From: Nectonema munidae
Lineage: Eukaryota > Nematomorpha > Nectonematoida > Nectonematidae
Direction of reading: 5' to 3'
DNA length: 64,000 nt
NCBI GenBank assembly: GCA_030549495.1
Contig: JAUIRK010001018.1
Location: 139,001 to 203,000 of the forward strand
This document shows, one piece after another, positions 58,201 through 64,000 of this stretch (within the stretch, counting starts at the first letter, position 1; each line of letters opens with the position of its first letter). Below the pieces are notes generated by a model. That model made no database searches and had not been told where the DNA came from. It worked only from the letters and a program-made list of their open reading frames with translations. Both the position numbers and the translations under genes were made by a program.

Positions 58201-59778
58201 TTTTTAAGATTATTTTCTAGGCTTTTCCCTTTTTGAAGCCCCGTATATATTTATGACATTTTTTAGAGGACTTCTAAGTATGTGACGTGATTATTGCGGT
58301 TGCAAAGTTTTTTAAAAATCATTCCAAGTAAAGTTGCCAAAATAATTTCATGAAATAGTAAGGATGGCATCTCCAATCGACTCCAATATTTAGAACTAAA
58401 ATTACAAAAAAAAAAAGAATACTTGAAGCTCATAGACATAGGAGAGTATTCATAATCACAATAACAATGCTTTGAAAGATGAAGGAAGTATAAAGAAAGG
58501 AATAAATGAAGATTGCTCAGACTTGCATATTAGGGGATTCCGCGGATAAGACAAGTTGTAATTGTGGAAAGTAGTCTGACCGGTGTGTAACACAAAGAAA
58601 ATTGTCCAAGTTTTTTGTAGAAAAAAGATGTATACTCAAATAAGGCAACAAAGAAAATCACCATATCGATTTATTGAGGATTCAATGACATCAATATTCA
58701 AAAAGTTCACTCGGAGCCTGTAAACTCTTTGTTATTTGATTTTAGGGACCGTTGAACATCTGTCTTCTTGACTGCATATCTCACGACCTCAGCGTCACGG
58801 TTGTTCTACCATGTCAATGGTACTTAGTGCTTCTTGTGGCTTTACCTTGTTCTTTATTTCACGTTGTTCATAGAGCAACATCGTGTTTGTACTGGACATC
58901 TTTTCTATGTTAGCGCATATTTTATATATTTATAAAAAATATCTCTTTGATTGGAGTGACTGATTTGGTTAGATTTTTTTGAATAACCCGCGTTTTGGGT
59001 ATACTGCTTTTCTTAAGATTTAAGTATTTCAGTGTATGGGTGTTTAGTGTCAACATGTACGTAGTATGTATATCTTTTTTTTGTCAATGTGTATTAATAC
59101 AAACAAATAGGAAAGTTTGTCAAGAATGACAAAAAATGTATATGTATGTATTCGTATGTATGTATGTATGATTTCGCTAGCATCAAACCCACTAATGCTA
59201 ATTCTACACTAATCGTAACGCCAACAATAGATTTCCAAAATTTTACACGTTAAGGCCCATTTAGAAATTGGCTGAGCACTTGTCAATCAACTATTATGCA
59301 AATTGAGGAATAAATTTGAATAGTCAAAATCAGAGGTAGAGTGAAAAAATCCTCCTTTAATATGTGAGTGTATACTGTATATAGCGTCACGCACTTTGCA
59401 GATATCTTCAATGGATTTAGATTTATTTATGCTCATACAAATTCACGCAACGAATCAAAACTTCATTTATAGAATTAATTTATTAATATTTTTTCATTTA
59501 ATTTTACACATTAAATTTGGTGCCCTAACAATTCTAGTAAATTTTAAAACCAAAATACCAATGTTTAGGTAAATTGTGAAGCATCGATCATTTTCCCCAT
59601 CATTGTTGCAGAAACATTCGCCAAATCTATTAAAAAAGAAGCCAAAGCCAAGAAAACAAGCACCAACGACTCTACCAAAAACAGCCAAAATTCATCCACT
59701 GCTTCAGAGTTTATAAGCAAAATTGAGACAACCACGCGGATTCCCTTGCGCGTGAAGACAAAAGACCAAATTGAATAA
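39549..59778 (+). CDS. DHPS: Deoxyhypusine synthase, seven coding exons, 436 residues
   Basis: Exons: 39549-39716, 39765-39914, 41687-41827, 47810-48028, 52414-52606, 57961-58190, 59569-59778 (stop 59776-59778); all introns GT-AG and all phases agree. The enzyme moves the 4-aminobutyl group of spermidine, with NAD, onto one lysine of eIF5A in the cytosol. Family motifs in order: VKGYDF (57), [18 protein letters not shown] (126), [19 protein letters not shown] (154), [69 protein letters not shown] and [12 protein letters not shown]. The lysine of SWGK (residue 358) corresponds to catalytic Lys329 of the human enzyme; the preceding His, Asp, Glu and Trp are kept. Oddities: an acidic insert ([10 protein letters not shown]) after VKGYDF and a polar Lys/Ser/Thr-rich tail of about 50 residues beyond the usual end (human is 369 residues). 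Intron 1 is 48 bp; others reach 6 kb and are filled with transposons. Confidence 0.95.
39915..41686 (+). other. DHPS intron 2
   Basis: 1.77 kb bounded by GTTTAT and TTTTTTAG. It contains AT-rich DNA and short open stretches on both strands; no repeat is confidently recognised. Confidence 0.7.
42352..42587. mobile_element. hAT-type MITE in DHPS intron 3
   Basis: CAGCGTTGTTCAAACTTTTC, then CTGCGACCCATAG, is mirrored at the right by GCGACCCACTGAAGGGTAACGCTG. The CAGNGTTNTTCAA...GCGACCC layout is that of the very common hAT/Charlie-like ends. 236 bp, no coding. Confidence 0.65.
43070..46620 (-). repeat. Unidentified minus-strand repeat split by piggyBac
   Basis: 43090-43860 and 45808-46620 share base composition (purine-rich on +) and have long minus-strand open stretches. 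One is 43090-43374 ([17 protein letters not shown]...), another 43518-43772, another 46086-46412. No motif is recognised. The piggyBac element sits between them, so I infer one older element interrupted by it. Confidence 0.3.
43861..45807 (-). mobile_element. Decayed piggyBac transposon in DHPS intron 3
   Basis: TTAA at 43861-43864 and at 45804-45807 is the expected target duplication. Inside lie imperfect inverted ends: TCCTCAAATGCATGAAAT at the left and, inverted, CCCTTAAATGCATAAAAT at the right. Subterminal palindromes GGGTCTTTTGGGACCC (43910) and GGGTCTTCTGGGACCC (45770) are characteristic of this copy. The minus-strand transposase is in pieces: acidic N-terminus (45530-45276), [19 protein letters not shown] and [16 protein letters not shown] (45325-45083), then [20 protein letters not shown] and [18 protein letters not shown] (44701-44372), where the VDxxDQ holds the last catalytic Asp. 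A C-terminal Cys-rich zinc domain (CYMC...CKKC...CAQHSKK) is at 44160-44050. At least three frameshifts or stops separate these blocks. Confidence 0.85.
46620..47809 (+). other. Rest of DHPS intron 3
   Basis: AT-rich DNA with a short tandem repeat of AGGACTCCATACTATAAATT near 47175-47220. No gene recognised. Confidence 0.5.
48436..48590 (-). repeat. tRNA-derived SINE in DHPS intron 4
   Basis: Best copy of the family. On the minus strand it runs TGAGTAAGGTTGGTTAGGTA (A box), GGTCTTGGGTTCGATCCCAC (B box), then AAGCCTACTTTCTCATAGTT and a 3' part ending CTCGATGAAAACACCCCACG. Length about 155 bp. Confidence 0.7.
49120..49200 (+). mobile_element. hAT-like terminus with 19-G run
   Basis: GCGCATCCTCAAAATTATT followed by Gs at 49160-49178 and a T run. 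The same terminal layout occurs at 9766 and, inverted, at 21050-21084. The other end of this copy was not found. Confidence 0.5.
49385..49660 (+). repeat. Dispersed repeat shared with 53935-54175
   Basis: The order AATAAACTTTTAATTT, TTGTTAAATGATTTGACTTT, TCTTATTTGTAACAGATGTA, TACAATGCTTATCC, AAAAAATACGAATAT is repeated at 53935-54175 with about 80 percent similarity by eye. Coding capacity is nil; it is probably the 3' UTR or body of a mobile element. Confidence 0.6.
49795..49890 (-). mobile_element. hAT-like terminal remnant
   Basis: Minus strand TAGTGTTTTCTAACGTTTAC, then GCACTTGCGACCCCTTCTC and a CATGACCCCCTGC end: another CAGTGTTT...GCGACCCC-type end, about 90 bp. Confidence 0.4.
50253..52075 (-). 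mobile_element. Decayed hAT transposon in DHPS intron 4
   Basis: Inverted ends are related: AGAGGTGCACATTAGGGTTTC at the left, and on the inverse of the right GTGCACTAGGATTTCTTTCC followed by CCGGGATC; both have CCCGGGAAA/CCCGGG subterminal motifs. Minus-strand pieces of transposase: [20 protein letters not shown] then [19 protein letters not shown] (the hAT CxxH motif) at 51664-51383; a polar middle at 51108-50650; and the hATC dimerisation end [20 protein letters not shown] with [14 protein letters not shown] at 50653-50447. Several frameshifts separate the blocks and the N-terminal part is poor. The element is dead. Confidence 0.7.
53507..53932 (-). mobile_element. RTE-like LINE 3' end (ORF2 C-terminus)
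   Basis: Minus-strand frame from 53917: [60 protein letters not shown], then [18 protein letters not shown]. The order RMLRxMCGxTxxDxxR, LxWxGHxxRM, GRPxKRWxDxVxxDM is the standard C-terminal region of RTE-type ORF2 proteins. The reverse transcriptase is absent (5' truncation). The copy ends in an ATGATGATAATGATGATT simple tail on the minus strand. It is the best-preserved of several copies (see 62680 and 56265) and only weakly decayed. Confidence 0.75.
53935..54180 (+). repeat. Second copy of the 49385-49660 repeat
   Basis: See 49385. It directly abuts the RTE-like tail on one side and the minisatellite on the other. Confidence 0.6.
54188..54345 (+). repeat. 37-bp minisatellite, left block
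   Basis: About four units of GTGATTCTAGGTCCTGTGAA followed by AGATCATTGGTACCCCC. The first unit is preceded by CTCTCGCTTCTCTCGAGAC. Confidence 0.8.
54470..55257 (+). repeat. Poly-G desert inside the minisatellite
   Basis: Nearly 0.8 kb made almost only of G and T on the + strand, with uninterrupted G runs of 20-60 bases and a few CCCCCC islands. It starts gradually after 54400 and stops abruptly at 55257, where the 37-bp minisatellite resumes. It has no credible coding content. Confidence 0.85.
55258..55440 (+). repeat. 37-bp minisatellite, right block
   Basis: Diverging units with GTGATTCTAGGTCNTGTTAA and AGATCATTGATACCC, shrinking to AAAGATCATTGGTACC half-units at the end. Confidence 0.8.
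56265..56330 (+). repeat. Tip of an RTE-like LINE tail
   Basis: GGTCTACCCTGGCTGCTGG then a GATATGATGATGATGACGG tail. This matches the last coding and tail part of the copies at 53507 and 62680. Confidence 0.4.
58191..59568 (+). other. DHPS intron 6
   Basis: 1.38 kb with a GTAT microsatellite near 59140-59170. No gene or repeat recognised. Confidence 0.6.
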
Positions 59779-59779
59779 A
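59774..59779 (+). terminator. AATAAA overlapping the DHPS stop codon
   Basis: GAA TAA A: the hexamer spans the last sense codon and the stop of DHPS. If used, the 3' UTR would be only 15-25 nt. No other AATAAA occurs in the next 200 nt, although variants do. Confidence 0.35.
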
Positions 59780-60089
59780 TCACTTGTACTCTTTTTCAAA
59801 ATCCACAATCTCATACATAATTTTTTTAACTGAAAGACCCATACTCTTTCTCCAAAGCGTTGACCTTGGTAGGTGTGGCCTTGGATAATATGTTTTTTCT
59901 TTCAAAGCAAAGAAAGTTAGGTCATATAACTTCCCTTTTGGATTCATTTTTCCATTTTATGGTCATTGATGACCTCATTGATAATCTTGAAAGTCGTCGA
60001 CTTTCTAACCTGTTTTAGCTAACTCCGACTATTTTAAACGTTAGCAAGAAAATTTTATAAAACTTATTTATTTTTTAATCTATCAATCA

Positions 60090-60262
60090 GGGAGACTAAA
60101 GAAAGCATGGAATGAAGTGATTCATCACGATATGGAAAAAAGAAAGCTTGTGCGAAGTGATGCTAAAAAAAGAATGAAATGGCGTGGTTGTTGCAGGAAA
60201 CTGGTTGACCCCGACTCTTTGGGAACAATAACCAGGCCTCGAAGGCAAAATGGATGATGAAT
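60090..60262 (+). mobile_element. LINE ORF2 C-terminal fragment
   Basis: The + strand reads GRLKKAWNEVIHHDMEKRKL, then VRSDAKKRMKWRGCCRKLVD and PDSLGT. This is the GRPKKxWxxVxxxDMxxRxL...DAxxRxxWR C-terminal signature of RTE/CR1-type ORF2. It belongs to a different subfamily from the tail at 53507. It is followed by a 15-C run at 60281-60295. Confidence 0.6.
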
Positions 60263-60784
60263 CTATCCATCTGGGGGCGACCCCCCCCCCCCCCCTCCTC
60301 AATGTGATTTCCCTCCATCAATAATTTTCAATTTTCTGAATTATATATCTTTTTTATAGTATTTATTAGACTTCTTTGTCTTCTGAGTAGATTTTCGATA
60401 TTACTTTCTTGTTTTAAGATTAAGTCTTAGAATTAATATTTAAAATCTATTTTTTTCATTAACATCCACTTCTTTGTTATAATAATGCGAATTTGAGCTA
60501 TATTTGATCAGAGACAGTAATGTAGCCACATTTGAATAAGAGCCCATGCATTTTTGAGCGAGGCGAATATTTTTTATAGCACATAACTATATAAGAACTC
60601 TATAATTTAAAACTTAAAATGTTTATCCGTATTAATTACTATAACCAAGCCCATAGATAAGGCACTCACGTTTATGTATTTACCAATGGGCGAGGAGGGG
60701 TATGATGTATATGTAGATAGAGAGAAAGAATACGCAAACCCAAGACTCAAAAACTTCTCGCGAGGACGAATTCATGCGTGAATG

Positions 60785-60970
60785 AACGAAATCGGCTATA
60801 TAAAGAATGGCGATCACCACTGTTGACATATTCAGCGCTTATATCACCGGCTTTGAAAGCCTTTACACGTGCTTCTATTCAAACAGTTCAAAATATCAAC
60901 AAAAAGAAGGGTACTCACTCTCCAGTAAAAGTTTTTTAATTATTTGGTATGTGGTATCTTACCTGAATTA
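60785..60970 (+). promoter_or_regulatory. Core-promoter-like block between DHPS and NTAN1
   Basis: GGCTATATAAAG (60793-60804) is a strong TATA box, with TTCAGCGCTTATATC about 30 nt downstream as a possible start site. Upstream GAA/TTC blocks (CTTCTCGCGAGGACGAATTC) resemble heat-shock-element half sites. An ATG directly after the TATA box opens 54 codons (MAITTVDIFSAYITGFESLY...). It may be a small gene, a solo terminal repeat or chance. Confidence 0.25.
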
Positions 60971-61299
60971 AGTGACCACCTGTCATATGTGACCATATTT
61001 GCTCCCTCTCTTCAACGGTCTCCTAATTCACGTTTGACTGTATATGTATGAATTTAGTATTATATATCCATTTGGTATTTGAAATATTTAGCTAAGATAT
61101 TTACAGAATAATATTTATGCTTTTTTAATGAATACTAACTTGTTTTTCCTTTATTTCTTGCTTTACTTAACCGAAATTCAAAAGTAAGCAATTCTATAAT
61201 TTATTTTAATAAATATTAAATGCTGTTTATCCAAAAATATTTAAAAAAAGTTTTTTTCATTAGAAAATAAGTTTTAAGCATCTTGAAACTTGAAACTTA

Positions 61300-61992
61300 T
61301 CATCTGGTTGATTCTACAATTTCCCATGTGTTATTTGATTGGTTTAGGCTAAAAGTTTCTTTTTGTGAGCCAATCAAGTGGAGAGATTTGGAATTGAAAC
61401 ATTTGTACAGGAAGTTAAACATATCAGTCATTTCTCTAACAAAATTTTCCGATTCTGCATTAGGAGAAGTGGAGAAGTATTCACAAATTGAACATTCATC
61501 TAAAGTGTAAAATGCGCGCATCGTCGGCAGAATCTTTTCCTTACTCACCAACGAAAATGGTTCTATGATGATTGTTTCATCTTGCGTGTTGTATACTCTG
61601 TACAATTTCTTGGTTGGCGACGAAGAAAACATCATTCTAGCGTCTCTAACACAGATTTTTGGTCCTTTTTCAGCGAAGTTACACGGATAAATTGCGGAAA
61701 AATGGACGTCGTAAGCCAAGCCTCTTGTGACTGGAACGACAACCCCCCTAGACTGATCAGTCCTTGTATTGACTTGGTAGTGCTGGAATAAGTCGAGGTG
61801 GTAGGCTTCGGGTTGTGAAGATAAAGTGAGTAGGATCTCTTTCGAAGTGTCATGCGAGAGGTTTGTACCATCGTCAAAACCCCCAATCAGAACAACGTGC
61901 AAATCAGCAACATCCTTCAAAGAAGAGGTAGCGATGCGTAGCTTTTGATTCACGAAAAGAAGAATTTCTTTACGAATTTCTTGAAATGTTTC
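61300..61992 (-). CDS. NTAN1: Protein N-terminal asparagine amidohydrolase, last coding exon
   Basis: The enzyme converts an N-terminal Asn to Asp, feeding the N-degron pathway. The exon begins after the acceptor ACCTTTTTAG (AG at 61994-61993) with ETFQEIRKEI and ends at TGA 61302-61300; 230 residues are encoded here. Conserved blocks: DLHVVLIGGFDDGTNLSHDT, VVPVTRGLAYDVHFSAIYPC then FAEKGPKICVRDARMMF (family: YGIAVN...IYRASFxDRGPExxLRxAR), YRVYNTQDETIIIEPFSLV, ICEYFSTSPNAESENFV (family: ILENLSTSP) and the final NNTWEIVES. The exon covers roughly the C-terminal two thirds of a protein that is about 310 residues in humans. The catalytic Cys lies in earlier exons, which I did not find before the window end. 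Convergent with DHPS. Confidence 0.88.
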   Translation of the reverse strand, partial: ETFQEIRKEILLFVNQKLRIATSSLKDVADLHVVLIGGFDDGTNLSHDTSKEILLTLSSQPEAYHLDLFQHYQVNTRTDQSRGVVVPVTRGLAYDVHFSAIYPCNFAEKGPKICVRDARMMFSSSPTKKLYRVYNTQDETIIIEPFSLVSKEKILPTMRAFYTLDECSICEYFSTSPNAESENFVREMTDMFNFLYKCFNSKSLHLIGSQKETFSLNQSNNTWEIVESTR

Positions 61993-61994
61993 CT

Positions 61995-64000
61995 AAAAAG
62001 GTTATGTGACATCTTGTACATATTTTTATTTTAAGGGGAGACAGCATGCTTGTCTAGATCAGGGTTTCTCATTCTTTTTGTTTAAATCGGCCATTGAAAT
62101 TCTAAAAAAACATTAAAATCTCCTTCCAAACTTAAATTTGAGTTTTTCATTCTTTTTAAATCTAATAAACTTTTTTCTACAAATTCTATTTTTAAAGAAA
62201 AATGAATTATCACCCATTCTTCTATTTTGGTTAAAATTTTGTGAATGGAAGAATATTATTGTTGTTAGATATGGCTGAACAACTAAAGAGCAATTGAATA
62301 ATGAAATTACAAATCTGATTGCAATCGATATTTTAAAATTATGCAGTGTTATTTCAATAAGTCACATAATCATGAAAATTAGAGAGATGTAGCGGATATG
62401 AAATTTTTTGTTTTATACTTCTTAAAAATTTAGAGAGAAGATGTCATTGTATGTGTGTTATCACAAAGACGTACTTATTAAAATTTCGAAAAAAACTTTG
62501 CGGTATATAGAAAAAAGTTTGAAAATTGGGGATGCGGATGTTGAAACTTAAATGATTCGCGGATGAGGATGAAAAAATTCTCTAATGAAAATATTGAATG
62601 TTGACAATAAAAAAAATGAATTTTAATTTTTTATATTTCATACAAAATAAATAGAAAAGAAAATGTTAATTGAAAAGTGAATAGAGGTAGACCAAAGAAG
62701 ACGGGAATATGTCGTTAAGGAAGATATGAAGAAGAAAAATCTCAAGGCTGAAGAAGTGGGGAAGATGGAGAAAACCCTGAAAACTTCTGGTCTACCTTGG
62801 CTAGCCAGGATAAAGACCAAGCCTTTTTACTGGCAAACGGAAAATGATGATCATATAAATATTATGCGTAGGCGAAATACCACCGAATGCAACAAGAACG
62901 TAATCAACATTGACGTAATTGATTGCAACAACAACAACCTAATAGAACGAAAAACCCTTTATTATAAAAATGTATAATAGTAGTTGACAGGCCCGTCGAT
63001 TGGGAATTATTTTGCCCCCCCCCCCCCCCCCCCCGAAACTCCTTTGAAATATATAAATGTATACACTTTCTTATCGTCCAGGCCCCATTAAAATACGTTT
63101 GGCCCTCTCTGTACTTGGGGTGCAGCGGCTGGCATGGTAGTTGATAACTTTTTATTTTTGAGCATAAAAAATGTAGTTTTCTTATAAGAAAAAACTTGTG
63201 AATGCTGGAATTTTTGGGAAATAATTTCAATGTATACTAAACAATTCTTTTCATTAGCATTACAAAAATTAGTCAAATCAAGCTTGGGCTATTCAAGTTT
63301 TGTCATATCAATGTGACAATAAGTCGTTTATATCCTAAAGTTGACAATCATATCTTTATTTTTTAACGCTTTTGTCGTAATCACAAACAGAGTTGCGAAA
63401 TAAAAGTCGAAAAAGGATTTTTCAGTGTTTTAAAAATGAAAACAAAAAGATAGTTCCCCTTCCCCTCGACAACCCAGATTACAATGTCAGTTAGATGAAT
63501 TAGAACAACGTTTGTTATAGCATGGTTGTTATTTGTAAACAATATCTATCCTAATTACTTAAATATTTTCACAATTTTATCTTAACACCCATTTTTACCC
63601 AATATGAGTGCTGTGAAACGAAAAATGTAATACACACAAACACTACAGAACAAAAGTGTATCTGCATACTTTGGTTTAATGGACATTTCGAGGAGGGGGG
63701 GGGGGGGTTGTGAGGAGGGAAGAACGATTAAAAAAAAAATTTAGCTTATCTATCAACTTTAAATCTATACTTTTATAAATTCAATAAAATTATGGAGATT
63801 AATTGAAATTATTGATAGAATTAGTGTTTATGATTGTATTCAAAATATTAAATTTCTTTGCAATAACTTTTTCTTCTTTTTGTGTTTATACGTGAATGAA
63901 AAAAAAGGTTCACCTTCATAAAGCTTAGAAATCTGTTAGAAACAAGGGTTTAACCAGAATGTGACAGATAAGCTTATGTTATAAATATATTGTACCGATT
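61995..64000. other. NTAN1 intron or upstream DNA
   Basis: No upstream NTAN1 exon recognised. Holds CAGGGTTTCTCATTCTTTTTG at 62061 (a hAT-like end), an RTE-like tail at 62680, a 20-C run at 63015-63034 and a 13-G run at 63695-63707. Confidence 0.45.
62680..62835 (+). mobile_element. RTE-like LINE tail, second copy
   Basis: + strand: NRGRPKKTG, then a frame slip to VKEDMKKKNLKAEEVGK and LPWLARIKTKP. It is the same region and subfamily as 53507-53932 ([20 protein letters not shown]), more decayed. Confidence 0.6.

Noticed and set aside
61582-61886. ORFs on both strands overlapping 61300-61992
   Set aside because: They are other-frame shadows of the NTAN1 exon.

Overview
This is AT-rich animal nuclear DNA (introns with GT-AG borders, tRNA-derived SINEs, non-LTR retrotransposons, many hAT-like elements). 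Gene density is very low and most bases are old repeats. Short introns beside multi-kilobase repeat-filled introns, and the repeat mix, fit a repeat-rich arthropod such as a copepod or other crustacean. That placement is inference, since nothing here names the species.

Host genes I can support: (1) a complete deoxyhypusine synthase gene (DHPS) in seven coding exons on the + strand, 39549-59778, spread over 20 kb because its introns are packed with transposons; (2) the last coding exon of NTAN1, the N-terminal asparagine amidohydrolase, on the - strand at 61300-61992, convergent with DHPS; (3) a small secreted cysteine-rich protein of 95 residues assembled from four phase-compatible exons at 18068-23238 (+), which I cannot assign to a family; (4) weaker exon-level evidence for two more genes, one + (7618-7677 joined to a terminal exon at 14590-14726) and one - (17269-17099).

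Layout: 1-7.3 kb is repeat debris (hAT tail, a Gypsy fossil, a LINE 3' end, a 1.26-kb inverted-repeat element). 7.6-14.8 kb is the possible + gene, with GC-rich and hAT-like MITEs, a retroelement fossil with long inverted ends and a 456-bp tandem duplication in its putative intron. 15.4-16.5 kb is a foldback-type repeat. 18-23.4 kb is the secreted-protein gene with a dead hAT element in intron 1. 23.5-39 kb holds three LINE copies or fragments of a two-ORF family with zinc-knuckle ORF1, a more degraded LINE, and two different satellites with periods near 150 bp. 39.5-59.8 kb is DHPS with a piggyBac relic, a hAT relic, RTE-like LINE tails and a 0.8-kb poly-G desert in its introns. 60-64 kb holds LINE debris and NTAN1.

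DHPS makes the first step of hypusine on eIF5A and NTAN1 acts in the Asn branch of the N-degron pathway. I see no operon-like link between them; they are simply convergent neighbours.
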